DNA of 64,000 bases. Origin: Acinetobacter terrestris (lineage in GTDB: Bacteria; Pseudomonadota; Gammaproteobacteria; Pseudomonadales; Moraxellaceae). Where the stretch lies: assembly GCF_004331155.1 (NCBI RefSeq), contig NZ_SJNZ01000003.1, forward strand, positions 145,381-209,380. The letters run 5' to 3'. The notes beneath the pieces were generated by a model that saw only the letters and a list, made by a program, of their open reading frames with translations, was not told the origin of the DNA and searched no databases. Within the stretch, counting starts at the first letter, position 1; every line of letters starts with the position of its first letter. A program made the position numbers and the translations under genes. This document shows, one piece after another, positions 49,260 through 58,463 of the stretch.

Positions 49260-50525
49260 ATGATGTCTGCAAAGCTATGGGCACCCGCCCTTACCGCTTG
49301 CGCATTAGCAACAAGTATTGCACTTGTTGGTTGTAGCAAAGATCCTAAGGATGCGCAGCAAGCTGCAGCAGCCCAACAAATGCCACCGACTGAAGTCGGT
49401 GTCATTGTTGCTCAACCACAAAGCGTAGAGCAATCGGTTGAACTTTCAGGCCGTACCACGGCATTTGAAATTTCTGAAGTCCGTCCACAAACCAGTGGTG
49501 TGATTCAAAAACGTCTATTCACTGAAGGCAGTTATGTCCGTGAAGGTCAGGCGCTTTATCAAATTGATTCCAGCACCAACCGTGCGAATGTCGATAATGC
49601 CCGCGCTGCGATTGCAAGCGCTGAAGCAAACCTGAATGTTTTGCGTGTGAAAGAAGGTCGTTACCGTCAATTGGTCGGTTCAAACGCCATTTCAAAACAA
49701 GAATATGACGACATCGCTGCGCAAGTAAAATTGGCTGAAGCCACTTTGAGTGCGAACCGTGCAGTCTTGAAAAATGCCGAAATTAATTTGGGCTACTCAA
49801 CTGTACGCGCGCCAATTTCTGGTCAGACTAACCGTTCAACAGTGACTGTCGGTGCTTTAGTGACTGCAAGCCAGGCAGAACCTTTAGTGACTGTTCAGCG
49901 TCTGGATCCAATCTATATCGACATTAACCAGTCCAGTGCTGAATTATTACGTTTACGTCAGCAATTGAGCCAAGGCAGTTTAGACAGCAGTAACAATACC
50001 AAAGTCAAACTTAAGCTTGAAGATGGTAGCGACTACCCTGTGGAAGGCCGTCTTGCATTCTCTGATGCCAGTGTTAATCCGGAAACCGGTACTGTAACTT
50101 TACGTGCTGTGTTCCCGAACCCGAATCATTTGTTGCTTCCGGGCATGTATGCCACTGCTAAAATTGTACAAGGTGTGATTCCAAATGCCATCTTGATTCC
50201 TCAAGCAGCGATTACCCGTACTCCAACCGGTCAGGCGATTGCGATGATCGTGAATGCCAAAGGCGCTGTTGAAACACGCCCGGTGGAAACTGCTGGTGTT
50301 CAAGGTAAAGACTGGATTGTGACCAAAGGTTTACAGACAGGTGAAAAAGTGATTGTTGATGGTATTGCCAAGGTGAAAGAAGGCGCAACTGTCGTTGCCA
50401 AGCCTTACCAGCCTCAAGCTGCGCCTCAGGGTGCCGGTCAACCTGCCGCACAAGCCAATAAAGCAGCTCAGCCTGCGCAGCAAGCACAACCCAAAACTGA
50501 ACAAAAATCTACTTCAAATACATAA
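49260..50525 (+). CDS. adeI: RND efflux periplasmic adaptor (membrane fusion protein) AdeI
   Basis: 421 aa. Lipobox LVGC (about Cys25) anchors it in the inner membrane. The biotinyl-lipoyl domain is split around a coiled coil (about residues 100-175), with VRPQTSGVIQKRLFTEGSYVREGQALYQID and NLGYSTVRAPISGQTNRS typical of the AcrA/MexA family. C-terminal Ala/Gln/Pro-rich tail. It links AdeJ to AdeK. GAGG precedes the start; two consecutive ATG codons are present. Confidence 0.95.
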   Translation: MMSAKLWAPALTACALATSIALVGCSKDPKDAQQAAAAQQMPPTEVGVIVAQPQSVEQSVELSGRTTAFEISEVRPQTSGVIQKRLFTEGSYVREGQALYQIDSSTNRANVDNARAAIASAEANLNVLRVKEGRYRQLVGSNAISKQEYDDIAAQVKLAEATLSANRAVLKNAEINLGYSTVRAPISGQTNRSTVTVGALVTASQAEPLVTVQRLDPIYIDINQSSAELLRLRQQLSQGSLDSSNNTKVKLKLEDGSDYPVEGRLAFSDASVNPETGTVTLRAVFPNPNHLLLPGMYATAKIVQGVIPNAILIPQAAITRTPTGQAIAMIVNAKGAVETRPVETAGVQGKDWIVTKGLQTGEKVIVDGIAKVKEGATVVAKPYQPQAAPQGAGQPAAQANKAAQPAQQAQPKTEQKSTSNT

Positions 50526-50537
50526 GGGGTAGACTAG

Positions 50538-53500
50538 ATGGCTCAATTTTTTATTCATCGCCCGATTTTTGCATGGGTGATTGCATTGGTGATCATGCTG
50601 GCGGGTATTTTAACCATCAGCAAAATGCCGATTGCGCAATATCCGACCATTGCTCCGCCAACAGTCAGCATTTCTGCGACTTATCCAGGTGCATCTGCCG
50701 AAACTGTAGAAAATACAGTGACCCAGATCATCGAGCAGCAAATGAATGGCCTTGATGGTTTACGCTATATTTCTTCAAATAGTGCGGGTAATGGTCAAGC
50801 CTCCATTTCATTGAACTTTGAACAAGGTATCGATCCTGATATTGCCCAAGTTCAAGTCCAAAACAAATTACAGTCAGCAACGGCGCTACTCCCTGAAGAT
50901 GTGCAACGTCAAGGACTTCGAGTCACCAAATCTGGTGCAAGCTTCTTGCAGGTTTTGGCTTTCTACTCACCGAATGGTGAATTGACCGATGCCGACATTA
51001 AAGACTATGTGAACTCGAATATTTCTGAACCACTTAGCCGCGTTGCCGGTGTCGGTGAAGTTCAGGTCTTTGGTGGTTCATATGCAATGCGTATTTGGCT
51101 TGATCCTGCCAAACTAGCCAGCTACCAACTTTCTCCAAGTGATGTCGTGGCTGCCTTACGTACCCAAAATGCGCAAGTTGCTGTGGGACAATTGGGTGGT
51201 GCTCCTGCCGTTGAAGGTCAGGTTTTAAATGCGACCGTAAATGCGCAAAGCTTATTACAAACAGTAGATCAGTTCCGCGGAATTTATCTAAAGAGTGCTG
51301 GAACTGGAGCAAAAGTCACTTTGGGTGATGTTGCCAAAGTTGAATTAGGCTCGGACAACTATCAGTTTACCTCTAAATTTAATAGCAAGCCTGCGGGCGG
51401 TGTAGCGATTAAACTGGCCACTGGTGCAAATGCATTAGATACAGCAACTGCTGTAGAAGAACGTTTAGTACAGTTACGTAAAAATTATCCAACTGGTTTA
51501 AAAGATCAGCTGGCGTTTGATACAACCCCATTTATTAAACTTTCAATTGAAAGTGTAGTTCACACTTTAGTTGAAGCGATTATTCTTGTGTTCCTGGTGA
51601 TGTTCCTGTTCTTGCAGAACTGGCGCGCAACCATTATTCCAACCATGGCCGTGCCTGTGGTGGTATTGGGTACATTCGCGATTATCAACCTGTTTGGTTT
51701 CTCGATTAATACGCTGACGATGTTTGCCATGGTTCTTGCCATTGGTCTACTGGTCGATGATGCGATTGTGGTGGTCGAAAACGTTGAACGTATTATGGTA
51801 GAAGAACATCTGGAGCCTGTTGAAGCGACTGAAAAGTCGATGACTCAGATCTCTGGTGCACTGATTGGTATTACCACGGTATTGTCTGCAGTATTCGTCC
51901 CAATGGCGTTCTTTAGCGGAACCACCGGAGTGATTTACCGCCAGTTCTCGATTACCCTGGTGACCGCAATGGTTCTGTCACTGATTGTGGCATTAACATT
52001 CACCCCCGCACTGTGTGCGACTTTATTAAAGCAGCATGATAAAGACAAAGATCAGAGCAATGGTTTCTTTGCCCGTTTCTTCCGTGGGTTTAACAGTCGT
52101 TTCGACCGTATGGCCCAAGGCTACCAAAACTGGGTTGGAAAACTGCTGATTCATAAATTCATTGCCGGCGCGATTTATGCGGTCGTGATTGTCGGTCTAT
52201 TGTTCTTGTTCAAAAGCTTGCCAAGTTCATTCTTGCCGGATGAAGACCAAGGCGTAGTCATGACCCTGGTTCAGCTTCCACCGAATGCCACCCTGAACCG
52301 TACTGAAAAAGTTATTGATCAAATGACTGGCTTCTTTATGGAAGGTGAAAAAGCCAATGTCGACTCGGTATTTAGTGTCGCTGGTTTCTCATTTACCGGT
52401 GTCGGTCAAAATGCCGGTCTAGCTTTCATTAAGCTGAAAGACTGGGAAGAACGTACCACTAAAGAATCTACTGTGGGTGCCATTATTCAACGTGGTATGG
52501 CGCTTAACGTGATTGCCAAAGATGCCTCTTATGTCATGCCTTTACAGCTTCCTGCAATGCCTGAACTGGGTGTTTCTGCAGGCTTCAACTTGATGTTGAA
52601 AGATGCTGCGGGTAATGGTCATGAGAAAATGCTGACTGCGCGTAACATGATCTTGGGTATGGCTGCACAAGATAAACGTCTTGCTGGTGTCCGTCCGAAT
52701 GGTCAGGAAGATACGCCACAGTACAAGATCTATGTAGATAACGAAAAAGCCAGTGCTATGGGCGTCAGCATTGCAGAAATCAACAGCACCATGAGTATTG
52801 CTTGGGGTGGTTCATACATTAATGACTTCGTCGACCGTGGTCGTATTAAGAAAGTTTATGTTCAAGCCGTTCCTGATGCACGTATGATGCCGGAAGATCT
52901 CAACAAGTGGTACGTACGCAGCAACGCTGGTCAAATGGTTCCATTCTCTGCTTTTGCTACAGGTGAATGGACTTACGGTTCACCACGTCTTGAACGTTAT
53001 AACGGTATTTCATCAGTCAACATTCAGGGTACGCCTGCTCCGGGTGTCAGCTCGGGTGATGCGATGCTTGCCATGGAAGAAATCATTGCCAAATTGCCTG
53101 AAATGGGTATGCAGGGCTTTGACTACGAGTGGACAGGTTTATCTTTAGAAGAACGTGAATCTGGCTCGCAAACGCTTGGCCTGTATGCACTTTCAATGCT
53201 GATCGTATTCCTGTGTCTTGCTGCATTGTATGAAAGCTGGTCAATTCCATTCTCTGTCATGCTGGTGATTCCACTGGGTATTGTCGGTGCAGTAGGTCTG
53301 ACTTTCTTGGGCATGGTGCTTCTGAAAGATCCAAACCTGTCAAATAATATTTACTTCCAGGTGGCGATTATTGCCGTCATTGGTTTGGCTGCAAAAAATG
53401 CGATCCTGATTGTAGAATTCGCCAAGGAACTGCAAGAAGATAAAGGCGAGCCTTTACTTGAAGCAACCCTTCATGCAGCAAAAATGCGTTTACGTCCAAT

Positions 53501-53720
53501 CATTATGACCACTTTAGCCTTCGGTTTCGGTGTACTTCCGCTTGCCCTTTCATCAGGTGCCGGCGCAGGTAGCCAGCACTCGGTCGGTTATGGTGTACTC
53601 GGTGGCGTAATCAGTTCGACTTTATTGGGTATCTTCTTTATTCCTGTGTTCTATGTCTGGATTCGAAGTATCTTTAAATTTAAACCTAAAAAACCAAATA
53701 ATCAGGAGCAAGCATCGTGA
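50538..53720 (+). CDS. adeJ: RND multidrug efflux transporter AdeJ
   Basis: Inner-membrane proton/drug antiporter, 1060 aa, HAE1 family. Begins MAQFFIHRPIFAWVIALVIMLAGI. The TM4 proton-relay Asp pair is in GLLVDDAIVVVENVERIM, and the FSGTTGVIYRQFSITL and RLRPIIMTTLAF stretches are conserved. Two large periplasmic loops follow TM1 and TM7. Starts 12 bp after adeI and overlaps adeK by 4 bp, giving one tripartite operon. AdeIJK is an intrinsic pump of Acinetobacter with a wide substrate range. Confidence 0.97.
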   Translation: MAQFFIHRPIFAWVIALVIMLAGILTISKMPIAQYPTIAPPTVSISATYPGASAETVENTVTQIIEQQMNGLDGLRYISSNSAGNGQASISLNFEQGIDPDIAQVQVQNKLQSATALLPEDVQRQGLRVTKSGASFLQVLAFYSPNGELTDADIKDYVNSNISEPLSRVAGVGEVQVFGGSYAMRIWLDPAKLASYQLSPSDVVAALRTQNAQVAVGQLGGAPAVEGQVLNATVNAQSLLQTVDQFRGIYLKSAGTGAKVTLGDVAKVELGSDNYQFTSKFNSKPAGGVAIKLATGANALDTATAVEERLVQLRKNYPTGLKDQLAFDTTPFIKLSIESVVHTLVEAIILVFLVMFLFLQNWRATIIPTMAVPVVVLGTFAIINLFGFSINTLTMFAMVLAIGLLVDDAIVVVENVERIMVEEHLEPVEATEKSMTQISGALIGITTVLSAVFVPMAFFSGTTGVIYRQFSITLVTAMVLSLIVALTFTPALCATLLKQHDKDKDQSNGFFARFFRGFNSRFDRMAQGYQNWVGKLLIHKFIAGAIYAVVIVGLLFLFKSLPSSFLPDEDQGVVMTLVQLPPNATLNRTEKVIDQMTGFFMEGEKANVDSVFSVAGFSFTGVGQNAGLAFIKLKDWEERTTKESTVGAIIQRGMALNVIAKDASYVMPLQLPAMPELGVSAGFNLMLKDAAGNGHEKMLTARNMILGMAAQDKRLAGVRPNGQEDTPQYKIYVDNEKASAMGVSIAEINSTMSIAWGGSYINDFVDRGRIKKVYVQAVPDARMMPEDLNKWYVRSNAGQMVPFSAFATGEWTYGSPRLERYNGISSVNIQGTPAPGVSSGDAMLAMEEIIAKLPEMGMQGFDYEWTGLSLEERESGSQTLGLYALSMLIVFLCLAALYESWSIPFSVMLVIPLGIVGAVGLTFLGMVLLKDPNLSNNIYFQVAIIAVIGLAAKNAILIVEFAKELQEDKGEPLLEATLHAAKMRLRPIIMTTLAFGFGVLPLALSSGAGAGSQHSVGYGVLGGVISSTLLGIFFIPVFYVWIRSIFKFKPKKPNNQEQAS

Positions 53721-55177
53721 TGCAAAAGGTATGGTCTATTTCAGGTCGTAGCATTGCGGTATCTGCACTTGCGCTTGCTTTGACAGCTTGTCAAAGCATG
53801 CGTGGCCCAGAGCCCGTAGCTCAAGCGAATATTCCAGAACAAGGTTATTTAACTGCCAGTTCTGGTCCTTCAATTGCTGAACAAGGTTATAAAGACTTTT
53901 TTGCCGATCAACGCTTATTGCAAGTGCTTGATCTGGCATTAGCCAATAACCGTGATTTGCGTACTTCGACATTGAATATTCAACGTGCGCAGCAACAGTA
54001 TCAAATTACCCAGAACAACCAGCTGCCAACTATTGGTGCTAGCGGTAGTGTGCTGCGTCAAGACACGCTCAACACCGGTGCCATGACCAGCTATAATGTT
54101 GGCTTAGGCGTCACTGCCTATGAGCTGGATTTTTGGGGTCGTGTACGCAGCTTAAAAGACAATGCTTTAGATACTTATTTAGCAACGTCAAGCGCACGTG
54201 ATGCTACTCAAATTGCATTAGTGGGTCAGGTTGCTCAAGCATGGTTGAACTACTCGTTCGCCAATGCAAATTTAAGACTTGCAGATCAAACACTGAAAGC
54301 TCAGCTTGAGTCTTATAACCTCAACAAGAAACGTTTTGATGTCGGGATCGACAGTGAACTTCCTGTTCGTCAGGCACAGATCTCTGTAGAAACTGCGCGT
54401 AACGATGTTGCCAATTACAAGACCCAGATTGCTCAAGCACAGAACTTGCTTAATCTGCTTGTAGGGCAAGCGGTTCCTGCAAACTTGCTGCCAACTCAAC
54501 GTGTAACGCGTATTACCACCAACAATGCACTTACTGCAGGCTTACCAAGTGACTTGCTCACCAATCGTCCTGATGTACGTGCTGCGGAATACCAATTGTC
54601 TGCTGCAGGTGCCAATATTGCGGCGGCTAAGGCACGCTTGTTCCCGACCATCAGTTTGACCGGTAATGCAGGCTATGCGTCAACCAGCTTAAGTGACCTG
54701 TTTAAATCAGGTGGATTTGTCTGGTCTATTGGTCCAAGTATTGATCTTCCAATTTTCGATTGGGGAACACGTCAAGCCAACATCAAGATTTCAGAAACAG
54801 ATCAGCAAATTGCGTTATCTGACTATGAAAAATCGATTCAGTCCGCTTTCCGCGAAGTGAATGATGCCTTGGCAGTACGTCAAAATATTGGCGACCGTTT
54901 AGCGGCGCAGCGCCGTCTGGTTGATGCAACCAATACCACCTACCGACTTTCTAATGCCCGCTTCCGTGCCGGTATTGACAGTTACTTGACGGTACTGGAT
55001 GCGCAACGTGCATCTTATGCGGCTGAACAAGGTTTATTGTTGCTTGAACAAGCCAACATGAATAACCAGGTTGAAGTCTATAAAACACTCGGTGGAGGTA
55101 TTAAAGCCAACACCAGTGATGCCGTTCTACAGCCAGCGTCTACTGCTGAACAAAAAGCTGCAAACAGCGCTCAATAA
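53717..55177 (+). CDS. adeK: Outer membrane efflux channel AdeK
   Basis: 486 aa OprM/NodT-type outer membrane factor. Signal peptide with lipobox LTAC (about Cys25). Two homologous halves with the TolC-like helical barrel, including LLTNRPDVRAAEYQLSAAGANIAAAKARLFP and FRAGIDSYLTVLDAQR. A GTG at 53717 overlaps the adeJ stop, with an ATG directly after; AGGAG at 53704-53708 fits either. Confidence 0.96.
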   Translation: MMQKVWSISGRSIAVSALALALTACQSMRGPEPVAQANIPEQGYLTASSGPSIAEQGYKDFFADQRLLQVLDLALANNRDLRTSTLNIQRAQQQYQITQNNQLPTIGASGSVLRQDTLNTGAMTSYNVGLGVTAYELDFWGRVRSLKDNALDTYLATSSARDATQIALVGQVAQAWLNYSFANANLRLADQTLKAQLESYNLNKKRFDVGIDSELPVRQAQISVETARNDVANYKTQIAQAQNLLNLLVGQAVPANLLPTQRVTRITTNNALTAGLPSDLLTNRPDVRAAEYQLSAAGANIAAAKARLFPTISLTGNAGYASTSLSDLFKSGGFVWSIGPSIDLPIFDWGTRQANIKISETDQQIALSDYEKSIQSAFREVNDALAVRQNIGDRLAAQRRLVDATNTTYRLSNARFRAGIDSYLTVLDAQRASYAAEQGLLLLEQANMNNQVEVYKTLGGGIKANTSDAVLQPASTAEQKAANSAQ

Positions 55178-55204
55178 TTTTAAGCATTAATTTTAAGCGT
55201 TGTT

Positions 55205-55232
55205 AAAAAGCCTGCTCTATGCAGGCTTTTTT
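55205..55232 (+). terminator. Terminator of the adeIJK operon
   Basis: AAAAAGCCTGC / GCAGGCTTTTT with a TCTAT loop and T run. Confidence 0.9.
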
Positions 55233-55294
55233 ATTGCTTTTTAAGGCTCGATTTCCTATCTTCAGTACAAGTACCTTTATTTGAATCTCAAAAC

Positions 55295-55651
55295 ATGCTT
55301 TTAAGTAATCTAGAATCTGTGCCGGGACATACTATTCTCCGTCAAATTGATGTGGTGTATGGCAGCACCGTGCGCAGCAAACATGTTGGACGTGATCTGC
55401 TTGCAGGCCTGAAAAATATAGTCGGTGGTGAACTGACGGCCTATACAGAATTGCTTGAAGAGTCACGTCAGGAAGCCATGAGCCGCATGATTGAAAAAGC
55501 CCAATCTATGGGTGCAAATGCTGTAGTGGGTATTCGTTTTTCAACTTCAAATATTGCCCAAGGCGCTTCTGAACTTTTTGTTTATGGCACTGCCGTGGTG
55601 GTTGAAGCAAATACACAAAAACTGCCTGATCCCTTCCCGACTCAAGGCTAA
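55295..55651 (+). CDS. YbjQ (UPF0145) family protein
   Basis: 118 aa. VYGSTVRSKHVGRDLLAGLKNIVGGELTAYTELLEESRQEAM and AQSMGANAVVGIRFSTS are diagnostic of the YbjQ family, a pentameric beta-barrel of unknown function. Followed after 3 bp by a membrane-anchored paralog. Confidence 0.93.
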   Translation: MLLSNLESVPGHTILRQIDVVYGSTVRSKHVGRDLLAGLKNIVGGELTAYTELLEESRQEAMSRMIEKAQSMGANAVVGIRFSTSNIAQGASELFVYGTAVVVEANTQKLPDPFPTQG

Positions 55652-55654
55652 GCT

Positions 55655-56089
55655 ATGGATGCCTTGATATTTAAAATAGCCATCTTTGTGATTTTATTTG
55701 CGGTGGGCTGGGGCTTTGGCCGATATACCGAAAGAAAGCATTTAAATGAACTGGATGAACAGGAACAGCGTCTGGCTTATATCACACTGGATAATAGCCG
55801 TTTTAAGACCTCTCCACATTTGGGGCAAATGATCAGTAGCAATGTGGTCATTTCACATGATTACTTCAAATATGTGATTGCCAATATCGAAAACTTTTTT
55901 GGTGGGCGTTTGACCCGATATGAAAGTGTGGTTGAACGTGCCAGGCGTGAAGCCATTGTGCGTTTAAAACTGGAAGCGGAAAAAATGGGCGCAACCCATA
56001 TTATGGGCTTGCGTTTAAGTACCACTGAACTGGGAATGCAAGGCGGGATGGTTGAAGTGTTTGCGTATGGCACAGCGATTCAATCGTAA
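55655..56089 (+). CDS. YbjQ-like protein with N-terminal membrane anchor
   Basis: 144 aa. An N-terminal hydrophobic helix (about residues 4-21, ending in GWGFGRYTERKH) is followed by a divergent YbjQ domain (NIENFFGGRLTRYESVVERARREAIVRL, MGATHIMGLRLSTTELG). Tandem paralog of the preceding gene, which suggests mixed membrane/soluble oligomers; this is inference. Confidence 0.85.
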   Translation: MDALIFKIAIFVILFAVGWGFGRYTERKHLNELDEQEQRLAYITLDNSRFKTSPHLGQMISSNVVISHDYFKYVIANIENFFGGRLTRYESVVERARREAIVRLKLEAEKMGATHIMGLRLSTTELGMQGGMVEVFAYGTAIQS

Positions 56090-56170
56090 ATCCTCCCCAG
56101 CCCTCCTTTTATAAAGGAGGGAGAAAAGCATAGTCCCTCTTTAATAAAGAGGGATTTAGGGAGATTGTTT
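56088..56170. repeat. REP-like double-hairpin element
   Basis: CCCTCCTTT / AAAGGAGGG (56101-56121) followed by CCCTCTTT / AAAGAGGG (56135-56153), both with 3-nt loops. Outer AATCCTCCC and GGGAGATT form an imperfect enclosing inverted repeat. It separates convergent genes and could also terminate transcription. Confidence 0.75.
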
Positions 56171-56227
56171 GTCACTTTCCCCTTCTATACTCAAAATATA
56201 TTGCGAGTGTATTCATCTTTAAAAAAC

Positions 56228-57201
56228 GATGGAGCTTTGCTTACTTCACCTTTATCTTGCGAATCATTTTATACAGTGTAGGTGGCGATAAACGCGAAAC
56301 TAAAACGCCCAGTTTTTCTTTACGCCCACCAACCACAATATATTCTTCATCTGCAAGCAGAGATCTGACTACAATTTTGGCAAATTCCTCTGGCTGCAAG
56401 CCATTTTCAATCGCTTCATCTTGATGACCCTGTGCTTTGCCTTCGCCATTTAAAGCATTAAATGAAACATTGGTTTTGACAAAGCCCGGAAAAATGACCG
56501 AAACACCCACGCCTTCATCCGCCACTTCTGCCCTTAAGCTGTTGGCCCACATGTGAATTGCGGCTTTGGCTGCCGAATACGATGCTCGGTATTGTGTACC
56601 CAATAACCCTGCGATGCTGGAAACAAAGGCAATTCGACCTGATTTTTGTTTTAAGAAAGTGGGTAATACGGTTTTGGTGAGGAACACCTGAGAAAAATAA
56701 TCCACTTCCATAAAGGATGGAGCTTTGCTTACTTCACCTTCATCTTGCGGATCATTTTATACAGTGTAGATGGTGACAAACGCGAAACTAAAACGCCCAG
56801 TTTTTCTTTAGTACCACCAACCACAATATATTCTTCATCTGCTAGCAGAGACTTGACTACAGTTTTCGCGAATTCCTCCGGCTGCAAGCCGTTTTCAATC
56901 GCTTCATCTTGATGACCCTGTGCTTTGCCTTCGCCATTTAAAGCATTAAATGAAACATTGGTTTTGACAAAGCCCGGGAAAATGACCGAAACGCCTACAC
57001 CTTCATCCGCCACTTCAGCACGTAAGCTGTTGGCCCACATGTGAATTGCGGCTTTCGCTGCCGAATACGATGCACGGTATTGCGTACCCAATAACCCTGC
57101 AACACTGGAAACAAAGGCAATTCGTCCTGATTTTTGTTTTAAGAAAGTGGGTAATACGGTTTTGGTGAGGAACACCTGTGAAAAATAATCCACTTCCATA
57201 A
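56228..57201. repeat. Tandem duplication of about 486 bp (period 488)
   Basis: 56228-56713 and 56716-57201 are near-identical direct repeats, both starting GATGGAGCTTTGCTTACTTC and ending CACTTCCATAA. The unit carries the 3' half of an SDR gene. The encoded copies differ at 6 of 156 residues. Confidence 0.9.
56241..56711 (-). pseudogene. 5'-truncated duplicate of the SDR gene
   Basis: 156 codons matching residues 113-268 of the SDR at 56729-57535 with six substitutions. It starts at the internal Met of MEVDYFSQVF and has no visible ribosome-binding site. It lacks the Rossmann nucleotide-binding half (TGASSGLG, NNAG), though it keeps the YSAAK catalytic motif, so it cannot be a working dehydrogenase. 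Read as a relic of the tandem duplication. The frame is still intact, so the event is recent or the fragment is tolerated. Confidence 0.82.
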
Positions 57202-57535
57202 TGGCGCGTTCAGTTTGCATGGTGGTATCGGCAATCAATGCACGCTGGCTTAAACCGGCATTATTGATCAGCCAATCAATACGCCCTTTCTCATTTAAAA
57301 CCTGTTCATAAGCATGGCGAACTTGAGTTTCATCGGTAATGTCGGCAACAACAGAAATATGCTGATCGGGATTGGCTAAACTTTGGCGGACATTTTCCAG
57401 TTCATCCTTACGACGGGCAGTCAGTACAATCTGTGCGCCTTGTAAGGCACATTCTTGCGCAAGTGCCTTACCCAAGCCTGAAGATGCCCCTGTAATCCAT
57501 ACCACTTTATTGTTTAAACTGTCCTGCTTCGCCAT
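56729..57535 (-). CDS. Short-chain dehydrogenase/reductase
   Basis: 268 aa classical SDR. Cofactor motif TGASSGLGKAL (residues 15-25), NNAGLS, the catalytic YSAAK with upstream Ser, and the PGFVKTN motif are complete. Resembles the DHRS7-like group with a C-terminal KEKLGVLVSRLSP tail. Substrate unknown. It is followed by a truncated copy of its own 3' half. Confidence 0.9.
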   Translation of the reverse strand: MAKQDSLNNKVVWITGASSGLGKALAQECALQGAQIVLTARRKDELENVRQSLANPDQHISVVADITDETQVRHAYEQVLNEKGRIDWLINNAGLSQRALIADTTMQTERAIMEVDYFSQVFLTKTVLPTFLKQKSGRIAFVSSVAGLLGTQYRASYSAAKAAIHMWANSLRAEVADEGVGVSVIFPGFVKTNVSFNALNGEGKAQGHQDEAIENGLQPEEFAKTVVKSLLADEEYIVVGGTKEKLGVLVSRLSPSTLYKMIRKMKVK

Positions 57536-57615
57536 ATTGTTGTTCCTAATTACACTTACGATTAATAATGCGTTGAGACCTTAATGCATGGATATCTTAA
57601 TGCATGAATACCTTA

Positions 57616-58278
57616 TTAATGTTTTTGCTCATGATTCAAAAACCTCAAAAAATGGTCAAAATAACGATGGGTCATTTGCGAATCATACTGGGTACCCAGT
57701 CTTTCTAAACGCTTATAGCCCATCTGGGTGGTCAAATGAATCACGCCATTTAAAGTTTTATCCACCACCACATTGAATTTCAATATGCTTTTGGGTTCAC
57801 GGACCAGACTGGTCACCCCTTGATCGATCATCTGGGTAAATGCTTTCAAGCCTGGCGAAACATAATGCGTATTGCCGTTTTTGAGTTGCTCGACACATTC
57901 CAGCAATTCCACCACCAAGACATGATCGACACTATAAGAAATATAATTCTGACCATGTTCCTCATAGGCCTTGTCTTTCAGATAATTCACCATCGGGATC
58001 AAACGATCATTGCCAAAGAAAGAAACCGACCATGGCATATATTTGCGTACGGTATCTAAAATTTGCTGCACCATTTTTTCAGATTCCCGATCGGCTGTAG
58101 TCGACAATCGCGCAATTTCACCAAAAACCTGATCGACAACTTCACAGGAAATATCTGCCAGCACCTCGCCTAAAGGCTTGGCTAAACTTTGAGTTTCACC
58201 CTGATTCAATTGCTGATGAATCTGCTGAAAGCGCTGATGGGTTTCTCGGGTTAGTTTTAAAGAAATTAAATAGCTCAT
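57616..58278 (-). CDS. Conserved protein of unknown function
   Basis: 220 aa, mainly helical, no signal peptide or membrane span. Contains LADISCEVVDQVFGEIARLS, WSVSFFGNDRLIPMVNYL and MGYKRLERLGTQYDSQM. I recognise no family. It lies 80 bp upstream of the SDR on the same strand and may be in an operon with it. Confidence 0.7.
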   Translation of the reverse strand: MSYLISLKLTRETHQRFQQIHQQLNQGETQSLAKPLGEVLADISCEVVDQVFGEIARLSTTADRESEKMVQQILDTVRKYMPWSVSFFGNDRLIPMVNYLKDKAYEEHGQNYISYSVDHVLVVELLECVEQLKNGNTHYVSPGLKAFTQMIDQGVTSLVREPKSILKFNVVVDKTLNGVIHLTTQMGYKRLERLGTQYDSQMTHRYFDHFLRFLNHEQKH

Positions 58279-58463
58279 AGCGATAACATCCTTTTTAGAA
58301 TTGTATTGCGATCATTCGCGCTGTTTTTATTTAACTCTTATCATAAGTTCTTATTCAGTGTATGCCAATTGCATAAAGTTTGCATTTGGTGAAGCTGCCT
58401 CATTCGGTAATTTTTTTGCTACAATAGTCCTAATTTTTTATTCACTTTTGATCTGTTCTGACT

